Shown here: positions 54,630 to 63,236 of the stretch, piece by piece
How the letters are laid out: each line of letters begins with the position of its first letter
How positions within the stretch are numbered: the stretch's first letter is position 1
Assembly (NCBI RefSeq): GCF_036488675.1
Contig: NZ_CP133152.1
Coordinates: 868,001 to 932,000, forward strand
Length of the DNA: 64,000 nt
Direction: 5' to 3'
DNA from: Sinorhizobium chiapasense
GTDB lineage: Bacteria > Pseudomonadota > Alphaproteobacteria > Rhizobiales > Rhizobiaceae
Made by a program: the position numbers and the translations under genes
Notes under the pieces: model-generated
The model's input: only the letters and a program-made list of their open reading frames with translations
The model's database searches: none
Told to the model about the DNA's origin: nothing

Positions 54630-56614
54630 TGCCGACCCGCCGCGGCTTTCTGGGGGCGGCATCGGCCCTGGCGCTCCCGGGCCTGTTTTCACCGGCGCGC
54701 GCCGCCAATCCCGTTTCGAATTCTGGAGACAAGCCAATGAGCGCCGATCTGATCCTCCATCATGGCCTGGTGACCACGCTCGACCGGACGAACCCGAACG
54801 CAACCGCCGTCGCCGTCAAGGACGGCAAGTTTCTCGCCGTCGGCGGCGATAGCGAGATCGTGGCGCTCGCCGGGCCTGGCACGAAGGTTATCGACCTCAA
54901 GGGCCGGCGCGTGTTGCCGGGGCTCATCGACAACCACACCCACGTCGTGCGCGGCGGCCTGAACTTCAATATGGAACTGCGCTGGGACGGCGTCCGCTCG
55001 CTTGCCGATGCGATGGATATGCTGAAGCGGCAGGTGGCGATCACGCCGCCGCCGCAATGGGTGCGCGTTGTCGGCGGCTTCACCGAGCACCAGTTCGAGG
55101 AGAAGCGCCTGCCGACGCTCGAAGAGATCAACGCGGTCGCCCCCGACACGCCGGTCTTCCTCTTGCACCTTTACGATCGCGCGCTCCTGAACGCCGCAGC
55201 GCTGCGTGCCGTCGGCTACACGAAGGAAACACCGAACCCGCCGGGTGGCGAGATTGCCCGTGACGCCAACGGCAATCCGACGGGCATGCTCATTGCCAGG
55301 CCGAACGCCGGCATTCTCTATGCGACGCTCGCCAAGGGCCCGAAATTGCCCTTCGAGTACCAGGTCAACTCCACGCGCCATTTCATGCGCGAGCTGAACC
55401 GGCTCGGCGTCACCGGCGTCATCGATGCTGGCGGCGGCTTCCAGAACTATCCGGACGACTATGCGGTGATCCAGAAGCTTGCCGACGATGGCCAGATGAC
55501 CGTTCGGCTTGCCTACAATCTCTTCACCCAGAAGCCGAAGCAGGAGAAGGAAGACTTCCTCAACTGGACGAAGTCGGTCAAATACAAGCAGGGCGACGAC
55601 TATTTCCGCCACAACGGCGCCGGCGAGATGCTGGTGTTCTCCGCCGCCGACTTCGAGGACTTCCGCGAGCCTCGGCCCGATATGCCGCCGGAGATGGAGG
55701 GGGAACTCGAGGCGGTTGTTCGCATCCTCGCCGAAAACCGCTGGCCGTGGCGTCTGCATGCGACCTATGACGAGACCATCTCGCGCGCCCTCGATGTCTT
55801 CGAAAAGGTCAATCAGGATGTCCCGCTCGAAGGCCTCAACTGGTTCTTCGACCATGCCGAGACGATCTCCGAGCGCTCGATCGACCGCATCGCCGCTCTC
55901 GGCGGCGGTATCGCCGTCCAGCACCGCATGGCCTATCAGGGCGAATATTTCGTCGAGCGCTACGGCCTGGGCGCGGCGGAAGCCACGCCGCCGGTTGCCC
56001 GCATGCTGGAAAAGGGCGTCAAGACGTCGGCTGGCACCGACGCCACGCGCGTCGCCTCCTACAATCCCTGGGTCTCGCTGTCTTGGATGACCACCGGCCG
56101 CACGGTCGGCGGCATGCGGATCTATCCGCAGCACAATTGCCTCGACCGCGAAACGGCGCTCAGGATGTGGACCGAAAACGTTACGTGGTTCTCCAACGAG
56201 GAGGGCAAGAAGGGAAGGATCGAGAAGGGCCAGTTCGCCGACCTGATCGTCCCCGACAAGGACTTCTTCGCCTGCGCAGAGGACGAGATTTCGTTCCTGA
56301 CCTCCGAGTTGACAATGGTCGGTGGCAAAGTCGTCTATGCGGCGGGAACCTTTGCCGACCATGATGAGAGCGAAGTGCCGCCGGCCATGCCGGACTGGTC
56401 TCCGGTCAGGACCTACGCAGGCTACGCCGCCTGGGGCGAACCGGAGGGCGCCGGTAAGCGCTCGCTGCGCCGGACGGCGATCGCGACCTGCGGCTGCGCC
56501 AACAGCTGCGGCGTCCATGGCCATGATCATGCCGGCGCCTGGACGTCGAAGCTGCCGGTCGCCGATCTCAAGGGCTTCTGGGGAGCGCTCGGCTGCTCCT
56601 GCTGGGCCGTCTGA
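54629..56614 (+). CDS. Tat-exported amidohydrolase (YtcJ-like) with Cys/His-rich C-terminal tail
   Basis: A 661-residue metal-dependent amidohydrolase. A twin-arginine signal (MPTRRGFLGAASALALPGLF, cleaved after ARA near residue 25) predicts export in folded form. The HxH metal pair is His103 and His105 in GLIDNHTHVV. FFDHAETIS and SAGTDATRV carry further ligands. The last 45 residues hold Cys621, Cys623, Cys627, His630, His632, His634, Cys656 and Cys658, outside the family core, and look like an added metal site. The gene overlaps XapX and precedes DoxX by 14 bp. The substrate is unknown; ring or amide hydrolysis in the periplasm is likely. Confidence 0.82.
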   Translation: MPTRRGFLGAASALALPGLFSPARAANPVSNSGDKPMSADLILHHGLVTTLDRTNPNATAVAVKDGKFLAVGGDSEIVALAGPGTKVIDLKGRRVLPGLIDNHTHVVRGGLNFNMELRWDGVRSLADAMDMLKRQVAITPPPQWVRVVGGFTEHQFEEKRLPTLEEINAVAPDTPVFLLHLYDRALLNAAALRAVGYTKETPNPPGGEIARDANGNPTGMLIARPNAGILYATLAKGPKLPFEYQVNSTRHFMRELNRLGVTGVIDAGGGFQNYPDDYAVIQKLADDGQMTVRLAYNLFTQKPKQEKEDFLNWTKSVKYKQGDDYFRHNGAGEMLVFSAADFEDFREPRPDMPPEMEGELEAVVRILAENRWPWRLHATYDETISRALDVFEKVNQDVPLEGLNWFFDHAETISERSIDRIAALGGGIAVQHRMAYQGEYFVERYGLGAAEATPPVARMLEKGVKTSAGTDATRVASYNPWVSLSWMTTGRTVGGMRIYPQHNCLDRETALRMWTENVTWFSNEEGKKGRIEKGQFADLIVPDKDFFACAEDEISFLTSELTMVGGKVVYAAGTFADHDESEVPPAMPDWSPVRTYAGYAAWGEPEGAGKRSLRRTAIATCGCANSCGVHGHDHAGAWTSKLPVADLKGFWGALGCSCWAV

Positions 56615-56628
56615 CGAAAGGAGGCGTG

Positions 56629-57078
56629 ATGACCTCGGCTTCCACGCTCGAAAATCGGCTCGCGGCCCGTGCGAGGCCGCTCTTCGCCGCGCCAGCCTTG
56701 CGGTGGGTGGCGCTGCTTGCCCTGTGTTCCGCCTATATCCAGGGGCCGCTGACGAAAGTCTTCGACTTCGGCGGGGCGATTGCCGAGATGAACCATTTCG
56801 GCCTGCATCCCGCACCCTTCTTCGCCGTAGCAGTGATCGTCTTCGAACTCGCCGCCTCGGCAATGGTTCTGAGCGGCTTCTTCCGCTGGCTCGCGGCACT
56901 TGCGCTCGCCGCCTTCACGCTGGCGGCGACTTTTGTCGCCCTGCGCTTCTGGGAACTCGCGCCGGGGCAGGAACGTCTCATGGCGAGCAATGCGTTCTTC
57001 GAGCACCTGGGCCTCGTCGGCGCGTTCGTCATCGTGGCATGGCAGGACCTGCATGAGCGGAGGTCCCATCAGCCATGA
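56629..57078 (+). CDS. DoxX-family membrane protein
   Basis: A 149-residue protein with four predicted transmembrane helices (about 24-38, 57-78, 80-101 and 120-137), matching the DoxX/DUF417-type fold. Motifs are LCSAYIQGPLTKVFDFGG and LRFWELAPGQERLMASNAFF. DoxX proteins associate with membrane redox enzymes, but a defined role is lacking. AAAGGAGG precedes the ATG at 56629; a GTG one codon upstream is also possible. The stop overlaps the MFS start by 4 bp. Confidence 0.76.
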   Translation: MTSASTLENRLAARARPLFAAPALRWVALLALCSAYIQGPLTKVFDFGGAIAEMNHFGLHPAPFFAVAVIVFELAASAMVLSGFFRWLAALALAAFTLAATFVALRFWELAPGQERLMASNAFFEHLGLVGAFVIVAWQDLHERRSHQP

Positions 57079-58682
57079 CAGACACGACGGCCCCTTCCAG
57101 CGGCTTCGCACCGCTTCGCCAGAAGGTCTTTGCAACGCTCTGGATTGCGACCGTTATTGGCAACACCGGCAGCTTCATCCGTGATGTCGCGAGCGCGTGG
57201 CTGGTGACCGACCTTTCACCCGCGCCCGCCGCCGTCGCCACGATCCAGGCGGCCGCCACGCTTCCGATCTTCCTCCTGGCGATCCCGGCGGGCGTCCTGT
57301 CGGACATCCTCGACCGGCGAAAATTTCTGATCGTCATCCAGCTGATGCTTGCCTGCGTCAGCATCTGCCTGTTGCTTCTCTCCGCAACCGGGCTCCAGTC
57401 GGTAAGCTCCCTGATCGCCCTTACCTTCGCAGGCGGTATCGGGGCTGCGCTCATCGCGCCGACCTGGCAGGCGATCGTGCCCGAACTGGTCGAGAGGAAG
57501 GACGTCAAGAGCGCCGTCGCCCTGAATTCACTTGGCATCAACATCGCGCGGTCGATCGGGCCGGCGGCGGGCGGCCTGCTGCTCGCGTGGTTCGGCGCAG
57601 CCGTGACCTACGGCGTCGACGTCATCAGCTATCTTTTCGTCATCGCCGCGCTTCTCTGGTGGAAACGGCCGCCGGATATCGAGGACGCACTTTCGGAAAG
57701 ATTCGCGGGCGCTTTCCGGGCCGGCTTACGCTACGCCAGGGCCAGCCAGGAGCTGCACGTCGTCTTGCTGCGGGCCGCGGTCTTTTTCGCCTTCTCGAGC
57801 GCCGTGTGGGCGCTGCTGCCGCTGGTTGCCCGCAACCTCCTCGGTGGCGACGCAGGTTATTACGGCATTCTCCTCGGCGCCGTCGGCGCCGGTGCAATCG
57901 GTGGTGCCATTGCGATGCCGACTTTGCGCGCCCGCTTCGATGCCGACAAGCTAATCCTCGGTGCCGCAATCGTTGCGGCTGCAGTCATGACGGGCCTCTC
58001 GTTCGCGCCCCCGCAATGGCTGGCGCCCGTGGTGCTTCTCGCCCTCGGTGCCGCGTGGATTACCGCGCTTACGACACTCAACGGCGCCGCGCAATCGATC
58101 CTGCCGAACTGGGTGCGCGGCCGTTCTCTGGCAGTCTACCTGACCGTGTTCAACGGAGCGATGACCGCCGGCAGCCTTATTTGGGGTGTTGTCGCCGAGG
58201 CGGCTGGTGTTCCGCTCACCTTGTTGATCGGCGCCGCCGGCCTGTTCGCCGTCGGCCTTCTGTTCCATCCGCTCAAGCTGCCGAGAGGCGAGGCCGATCT
58301 GGTCGCATCCAACCATTGGCCGGAGCCGCTTACGGCCGAGCCCGTCGAGAATGACCGAGGCCCGGTCATGATCCTCATCGAATATCGGGTGGCAAGAGCC
58401 GACAGAGACGGATTTCTCGATGCCATCCATCGCCTGTCTCAGGAGCGGCGGCGAGATGGCGCCTATAGCTGGGGTGTGACGGAAGATGCGGCTGATCCCG
58501 AACGGATCGTCGAATGGTTCATGGTCGAGTCCTGGGCCGAACACCTCAGGCAGCATCGGCGCGTATCAAAGGCGGACGCCGATGTGCAGCAGGAAGTTCG
58601 CCGCTTCCAGCAAGGACCGGACGCGCCGGTCGTGCGCCACTTCCTCGCGGTCAACCGGCCACGCTCCAGTCGTCGCAGCTAA
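57075..58682 (+). CDS. MFS_3-family exporter with C-terminal antibiotic-monooxygenase-like domain
   Basis: A 535-residue protein. Residues about 15-405 form a major facilitator domain of the EntS-like MFS_3 type (ATLWIATVIGNTGSFIRDVA, GVLSDILDRRKFLIV). Residues about 420-525 form a soluble alpha/beta segment (MILIEYRVARADRDGFLDAI, WFMVESWAEHLRQH) resembling ABM/Dabb dimeric barrels. Such fusions occur in this subfamily. It is the last gene of the operon, suggesting export of a substrate or product of the amidohydrolase and isochorismatase-like enzymes. It converges with the cytochrome gene. Confidence 0.82.
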   Translation: MTDTTAPSSGFAPLRQKVFATLWIATVIGNTGSFIRDVASAWLVTDLSPAPAAVATIQAAATLPIFLLAIPAGVLSDILDRRKFLIVIQLMLACVSICLLLLSATGLQSVSSLIALTFAGGIGAALIAPTWQAIVPELVERKDVKSAVALNSLGINIARSIGPAAGGLLLAWFGAAVTYGVDVISYLFVIAALLWWKRPPDIEDALSERFAGAFRAGLRYARASQELHVVLLRAAVFFAFSSAVWALLPLVARNLLGGDAGYYGILLGAVGAGAIGGAIAMPTLRARFDADKLILGAAIVAAAVMTGLSFAPPQWLAPVVLLALGAAWITALTTLNGAAQSILPNWVRGRSLAVYLTVFNGAMTAGSLIWGVVAEAAGVPLTLLIGAAGLFAVGLLFHPLKLPRGEADLVASNHWPEPLTAEPVENDRGPVMILIEYRVARADRDGFLDAIHRLSQERRRDGAYSWGVTEDAADPERIVEWFMVESWAEHLRQHRRVSKADADVQQEVRRFQQGPDAPVVRHFLAVNRPRSSRRS

Positions 58683-58687
58683 CGGTT

Positions 58688-58732
58688 CTAGAGCGTCCTT
58701 TGGGCGTTCATTTGAACGCCCGGCGCTCTACG
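58688..58732 (-). repeat. Half RIME element (first palindrome only) overlapping the cytochrome stop codon
   Basis: Read on the minus strand it has TAGAGCG/CGCTCTA outer arms and GGGCGTTCA/TGAACGCCC inner arms, with the same CC and AAAGGA spacers as the full RIMEs at 1885 and 2851. The arms differ from those copies in matched pairs, so hairpin structure is kept. The cytochrome TAG stop (58728-58730) lies inside the arm, and the element separates convergent transcripts. Confidence 0.7.
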
Positions 58733-59138
58733 GCTCCAATCGCCGAGGCCGTCCGCGGCCAAGCGCGCCTTCGGCGCGGGCCTGCAGATAGGCGTAGATG
58801 TCGTCGATATAGGGAGCGAAATTGGGATCATTGGCGAAGCCATTCATGACCGAGGTGCCGCCACTGGTCCGGCCGTTGCGAACGATGCGCCTGAACTCCT
58901 CGATACCGAGCGGCCGGTCGACGAGCGAGGATGCGAAGCTCGAGCCTATTCCATCGGGGCCGTGGCAATGATTGCAGCCGGCATTATAACGCCGATAGCC
59001 GTTATAGGTCCGCGCATCGGCCTTGCCGTCGACGACTCTGTAGAACCTGTCGGCGGCTACCCCGTCTGCGAACATTCCCCCGCCTGCAAAGCTAAAGACG
59101 ACGACAGCGAACAGAACCAGATACTGCAATCCACGCAT
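58728..59138 (-). CDS. Class I cytochrome c, XoxG-like (methanol-metabolism-type)
   Basis: A 136-residue exported cytochrome. The signal sequence (about 5-29) ends near GVAADRFY. The haem motif CNHCH has Cys55, Cys58 and His59, and Met98 in SVMNGF is the likely sixth ligand. DGKADARTYNGYRRYNAG and CHGPDGIGSSFASSL match XoxG or ExaB-type electron acceptors of PQQ alcohol dehydrogenases. No dehydrogenase gene is in the window. The gene follows two small genes in a leftward string (75- and 94-bp gaps). Its C-terminus is basic and its stop codon lies in a RIME half element. Confidence 0.8.
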   Translation of the reverse strand: MRGLQYLVLFAVVVFSFAGGGMFADGVAADRFYRVVDGKADARTYNGYRRYNAGCNHCHGPDGIGSSFASSLVDRPLGIEEFRRIVRNGRTSGGTSVMNGFANDPNFAPYIDDIYAYLQARAEGALGRGRPRRLEP

Positions 59139-59212
59139 GTCCCGTTGCCTCGACAGCACATTGCGGTGTGACCGTCCACGATGCGATTGGCCTTGGACCT
59201 GCGTAAAAGACC

Positions 59213-59413
59213 TCAGACCCTCAGGTCCGGCAAGAGCCTCCACCGCTGCACGAAACGACCGGGGTGCGTCTCGATCCAACGCGCAACGAATGCTTGCGCC
59301 TCCATAAAGGCGACGCCCGGATTCGGGGCCAAGTCCCGAATTATCTCCTCGCGGACCTCGCAAGCCTGAGGCGTATTCGACAGGCAAACCAACATAATCA
59401 GTGTGTAGAGCAT
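59213..59413 (-). CDS. Small protein of unknown function between cytochrome and secreted protein genes
   Basis: A 66-residue protein with a hydrophobic N-terminus (MLYTLIMLVCLSNTPQACEV) and two cysteines at residues 10 and 18. The remainder (FMEAQAFVARWIETHPGRF) is amphipathic. The ATG follows a purine-rich GAGGGGGGG run. Function is not recognised. Orientation and spacing put it in the leftward group with the cytochrome and the exported protein, so it may be a redox or secreted accessory. Confidence 0.55.
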   Translation of the reverse strand: MLYTLIMLVCLSNTPQACEVREEIIRDLAPNPGVAFMEAQAFVARWIETHPGRFVQRWRLLPDLRV

Positions 59414-59506
59414 CGTTCCCCCCCCTCTTTCCGAAGCTCTTGTGCTGGTGGTGCTCACGGATTGTCGGTGACCGCCCAAGGATGCCGGACCGATCAAAAG
59501 GATCCG

Positions 59507-59875
59507 TCACTCCTCGAGTACGGCGCTGGTCGTCACGCTGTCGAACAGAGCGGCGCCGGGCTCGTTCACAAGAAGGACTTCGCCATCGCGTATGATCTCG
59601 AAGTCGACAGAAGGCTGGCCGATCTCTTGAGGCACGGAGATCATCAGCCGCTGCCCCGATGCGAGCGTAGATACGAAGCGGATCGGCTGCTCTTCTGCTC
59701 CCGAGGCCAAGGTCGCAACCACCCGGTAGCCGTCCTTTTCGACCGTGTAGTACACAGCGCCGTTGAAGCGGCCGAGATGAATGCTGTGGCCGTTCCCCGG
59801 CGTCAGGTCCGACGCGGCCGCGGTGCCTGTCATGGCGAGCAAGGCCATGGCAAATGCGATAGAACGTTTGGTCAT
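59507..59875 (-). CDS. Exported protein of unknown function
   Basis: A 122-residue protein with a signal peptide MTKRSIAFAMALLAMTGTAA (cleavage near AAASD, residue 22). The mature part is beta-rich (GRFNGAVYYTVEKDGYRVVA, VDFEIIRDGEVLLVNE) and has no cysteines. The start at 59875 follows GGAGGGACAG. It leads the string with the small protein and the cytochrome. I recognise no family. A periplasmic accessory to electron transfer is a guess from the neighbours. Confidence 0.62.
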   Translation of the reverse strand: MTKRSIAFAMALLAMTGTAAASDLTPGNGHSIHLGRFNGAVYYTVEKDGYRVVATLASGAEEQPIRFVSTLASGQRLMISVPQEIGQPSVDFEIIRDGEVLLVNEPGAALFDSVTTSAVLEE

Positions 59876-60068
59876 CGCTGTCCCTCCTCGTGAGCCATCA
59901 ACTGCCCAATTCAAAGGGCTACACAGTCCTCTGGATATCCTATAAGACGCGCAGCGCGGCAGATTGTCTGTTCCCATGGTGACACGCCCAGCCTATGCGC
60001 GGATGGGTTCGGGCAAATCGGTGCGGTCCCCCAATTTCCCGTGGCCGATCCCCTAATTTTCGCGAGCT

Positions 60069-60125
60069 TGCCTACTGCATGTTTCCTTAGATCGCAGCCG
60101 ATTTAAGATAAGAGGCGCGGCGCTG
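60069..60125 (-). repeat. Degenerate RIME copy (minus strand)
   Basis: CTACTGCATGTTTCCTTAGATC followed by CGATTTAAG in the next 20 bases matches the second palindrome of the RIMEs in reverse. GGCGCGGCGCTGTG resembles a remnant of the first. It lies downstream of the LuxR-type regulator gene, which ends at 60141. Confidence 0.6.
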
Positions 60126-60140
60126 TGGGTGTCGAGGGGC

Positions 60141-62804
60141 TTACGGCACATCGCTGGCTGACAGGAGCCACGGCTCGCCGCGCAGGCGCAGGAGGACTTC
60201 CATCCGGTTGGCGGCGTGGAACTTGCCGAGGACGGAGGAAACCTGATGCTCGACAGTGCGCGGCGAGCGCGACAAACGCCGGGCAGCTTCCTTGTTGCTC
60301 ATGCCTTCTGCCATCAAGGCGAGCACCTGTTGTTCGTGCCGCGTTAAGCCAAGGGGGTGACGGCGAGCCGCCCCGTATGGCCCTCTGCGGGTCTTCGGCA
60401 ACTGAGCTGCAACACCCAGCTGCTGCGCCCGCTTTCGCGCCAGCAAGGCGGCGGGACGCGCCTCCAACGACTCGAATATGGTCACTGCACGAGCCAGTGC
60501 CGGCCCGGCTTCGGCTCCGCGAACCTGCATCAGGGCAAGCGCTGCTTCATAGGGAAGCCCCAGGCGTTCCCATTCCTTGGCCGCCGCCAGCGGATTGCCG
60601 CCGAGTTCGGAGGATCGCCATAGGGGTATCCGCGCGGTCGACGTCGGCAGCGGCACAGCCATGCCGCATCGCTGCCACCAGACGGCCAGTTCGCCCAGAT
60701 CCCAGGGGCGGAAGTTATCGAGATCCATCGCGGCGAGCGCGGTCAGCTGTTCGTGGCTGGCACTCTGGTCTTCGGCAAGCCAGGCGGCTTCTGCCAATGC
60801 CATGCGGACTGGCACGATCCGTTGGAGCTCGCCGGTCGCCAGTCCTTCCTGGAGCGCTTGCTGGAGCAGATCCAAGCCACCGGCCTCACCTAGTCGCACG
60901 CGCACCCTTCCGAGTACCGTGAGGGCCGGCAGGTGCATGACCATCGCCAGGCGCTCCAGATTCATGACGCCCTGCGCAATGGTTTCGGCCTCTCTGAACC
61001 GGCCCTGCTCCAGGCGAAGCTGCGCCTGCCGCCCGAGCAGGTATTGTGCCGCTGAATCGAGATCGTGTTTGGTCGCGAGCGCGGTGCCTTCGGCCAGCAA
61101 GCGTTCGGCCAGGGCAAAATCCTTGGAGGCAACGGCGCACTCCGCAAAATTGGTGTAGGCCCGCACGGCATGGTCGTGAAATCCGTGCTCAAGCGCCAGC
61201 GCCAAGCTTTCCTCCAGCCGCTCGCGACCGCCCGGACGGTCGGCGAAAAGTAGCGCGGTGCCGACATTGTTCAAAGCGTGGACGCGCGTTTCGACCTCGC
61301 CAAGTTGATCGGCGAGAGCGATCGCACGCAAGCCCCAGTCGATCGCTTCATCGAAGCGATAGTGCAGCATATGGAATTGAGAGCGCGTGCTGTAAGCCAT
61401 TGCCAATTCCGACCCGGGCGACAGCTTTTCCATTTCGCGCACCGCCTGGTCTGCGTAATCCTCGGCTGGCTTGCCCTCGCCGCGGCGCCAGTGCAGCCGC
61501 GACAGCCGGCACAGGTTGGGACCGATCTTGTCGGTCCGCCCCAGTTCGCGCCAGATCTCGATAGCGCGATGATGCGCCTCGATTACCGGCTCGTAGACAA
61601 GCAGCGCCAGTCCCGCCTCGTAGGCCCAATCCTCGTAAAGCTCGGCGGCCAGCTCCGGTGTGGCTTGCGCAACGTACTTCAGGGCCGTTGCCAAATGCGA
61701 CGCGGCCTCCCGATGGGCACCGAGACGCGCGGCATGGGCGGCGGCCTGGGGCGCAAGTTCGAGGACGCGTGCCCCGTCGTCGGCTCCGGCGGCGTGGTGG
61801 ACTCGGCGTGAAAGCAGGGCAAACGCATGTGCCGCTGGGAGTTGCGATATCGCCGCCTCCACTTTTGCATGGAGCGATCTCTGAAGGCTCGGTGGCAGCC
61901 GATCGAGCGTCGCCTGCCGGGCAAGTTCATGTCGGAACATAAGAGCGTCTTGATTGTCTCGCTGCAACAATCCGCGCGCCACGCATTGGTCCACCAGCGC
62001 TTCGGCCTCGGCACCCAGCAGAGCCCGGATCAGCCACCTCTCTACGCTGCCCGGCACGATGCTGATCACCTCAAGCACGTCCCGCTCACCCGCCGTCAGC
62101 CGCGAGAGGCGCGCCCAGACCGCATCGCGTATGGAATCCGGCACGCGCCCCGGCTCGGTTTCGCCGCTTGCCAGAAGTTCGGTGATGAAAAAGGGATTGC
62201 CCTCCGTAACGCGATAAAGATCAGCGCCGCAGCGACCCGCCTGTTCAGCCAATACCGTCACGGCTTCGAGAGACAGCGGTTCCAACGCTATACGCGTGAC
62301 CGACGCGGACGGCAGGTCGCCTAGTACATGCGTCAGCGGATGATCGGCGCCGATTTCATCGCTGCGCAGACTGAGCACGAGCACGGCGGGCAGCAAGGAG
62401 ATGCGGCGACCGAGGTATTTCACGAGGTCGAGCGTGGCGTTGTCGGCCCAGTGCACATCCTCGAAGACGAGTACGATCGCATCACCGGCGTGCTGGAGCA
62501 CATTCAAGAGCGCCGGAAATAGTCGCTCGGGCGGAGCCGCCTGATCGAGCAGTGTTGCCACGCGGGGGTCAAGCGACTCCCGCATGTCCTGCAAGGGTCC
62601 GAGCGGGCACGGCGTAAAAAGCGCCTCGCACCATCCCCACAGCACCCGGCAGCCCTTGTCCGCATGCTCCGCGAACTCGCGCAGGACAGAGGTCTTGCCA
62701 ATACCCGCCTCGCCTTCGAGCAGCACGGTACCGCCGCGTCCGGCCGCAGCGCTCCGTGCCGCACTCAGCAAAGCCTCGAGTGGACCCTCTCGATCGAGCA
62801 GCAT
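60141..62804 (-). CDS. Large ATP-binding LuxR-family regulator (LAL type)
   Basis: An 887-residue regulator. The N-terminal AAA-like ATPase carries Walker A LEGEAGIGKTS near residue 35 and Walker B LVFEDVHWAD. A long alpha-helical repeat region (about 330-780) is TPR-like. A LuxR HTH ends the protein (LTRHEQQVLALMAEGMSNKE, SPRTVEHQVSSVLGKFH). The ATG at 62804 follows AAGGGGGT; an upstream extension would add 52 unconserved residues. Such LAL/MalT-like proteins respond to small inducers. Its target is unknown; the cytochrome group and gntK are the nearest genes. Confidence 0.8.
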   Translation of the reverse strand: MLLDREGPLEALLSAARSAAAGRGGTVLLEGEAGIGKTSVLREFAEHADKGCRVLWGWCEALFTPCPLGPLQDMRESLDPRVATLLDQAAPPERLFPALLNVLQHAGDAIVLVFEDVHWADNATLDLVKYLGRRISLLPAVLVLSLRSDEIGADHPLTHVLGDLPSASVTRIALEPLSLEAVTVLAEQAGRCGADLYRVTEGNPFFITELLASGETEPGRVPDSIRDAVWARLSRLTAGERDVLEVISIVPGSVERWLIRALLGAEAEALVDQCVARGLLQRDNQDALMFRHELARQATLDRLPPSLQRSLHAKVEAAISQLPAAHAFALLSRRVHHAAGADDGARVLELAPQAAAHAARLGAHREAASHLATALKYVAQATPELAAELYEDWAYEAGLALLVYEPVIEAHHRAIEIWRELGRTDKIGPNLCRLSRLHWRRGEGKPAEDYADQAVREMEKLSPGSELAMAYSTRSQFHMLHYRFDEAIDWGLRAIALADQLGEVETRVHALNNVGTALLFADRPGGRERLEESLALALEHGFHDHAVRAYTNFAECAVASKDFALAERLLAEGTALATKHDLDSAAQYLLGRQAQLRLEQGRFREAETIAQGVMNLERLAMVMHLPALTVLGRVRVRLGEAGGLDLLQQALQEGLATGELQRIVPVRMALAEAAWLAEDQSASHEQLTALAAMDLDNFRPWDLGELAVWWQRCGMAVPLPTSTARIPLWRSSELGGNPLAAAKEWERLGLPYEAALALMQVRGAEAGPALARAVTIFESLEARPAALLARKRAQQLGVAAQLPKTRRGPYGAARRHPLGLTRHEQQVLALMAEGMSNKEAARRLSRSPRTVEHQVSSVLGKFHAANRMEVLLRLRGEPWLLSASDVP

Positions 62805-63236
62805 CGCGAAACCCCCTTGAGAGTATAACAAGAAGATTAGCTTTACACGATGAGGATCGTGTGAGTTGAGGCCCGTATTTCGACAATAATAAGGGCGGCT
62901 TTCCGATTCTCCATTCGGAAAAATCCAGTAATCCCCTTGTGGTTGCTTGGGCCAAAACACTGAAACCGGAGCGCGCGCAGGGTCGGGGACAGCGCGTTTA
63001 TTGCCGCTCGTAAACCGTCGATTGCATTAACCGCCGTATCGAACTGACCCTCGGGTTGAGAAGGACTCACAAGTCTCTAATCTGTTCATGCCGCCACCGC
63101 CGGCGCTACGACGGGCCGCATCTCCCTTTAGGGCGTCAGCGACGTCCCAGACGCCTGCGAAATTCATCTGATGCGTGTGACGTGAGCGAGGTAGCGCTAT
63201 CTTTTGCAGTGCAGTTGAGCAATCCTGCTGTAAGTT
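62805..63236. other. 432-bp intergenic region upstream of the LuxR-type gene
   Basis: The LuxR-type gene starts at one end and gluconokinase stops at the other, both leftward, so the promoter of the regulator should lie here. A short open frame near 62843-63070 (minus) has no recognised product or ribosome-binding site. I see no RNA gene, terminator with a T-run, or clear palindrome. Confidence 0.4.

Noticed and set aside
54689..56899. A 736-codon minus-strand open frame across the amidohydrolase.
   Set aside because: High GC creates long antisense frames. The plus-strand frame has the Tat signal and metal motifs, while this one has none.
62843..63070. A 75-codon minus-strand open frame between the LuxR-type gene and gntK.
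   Set aside because: No recognised family, no clear ribosome-binding site, and it overlaps the probable promoter of the regulator.
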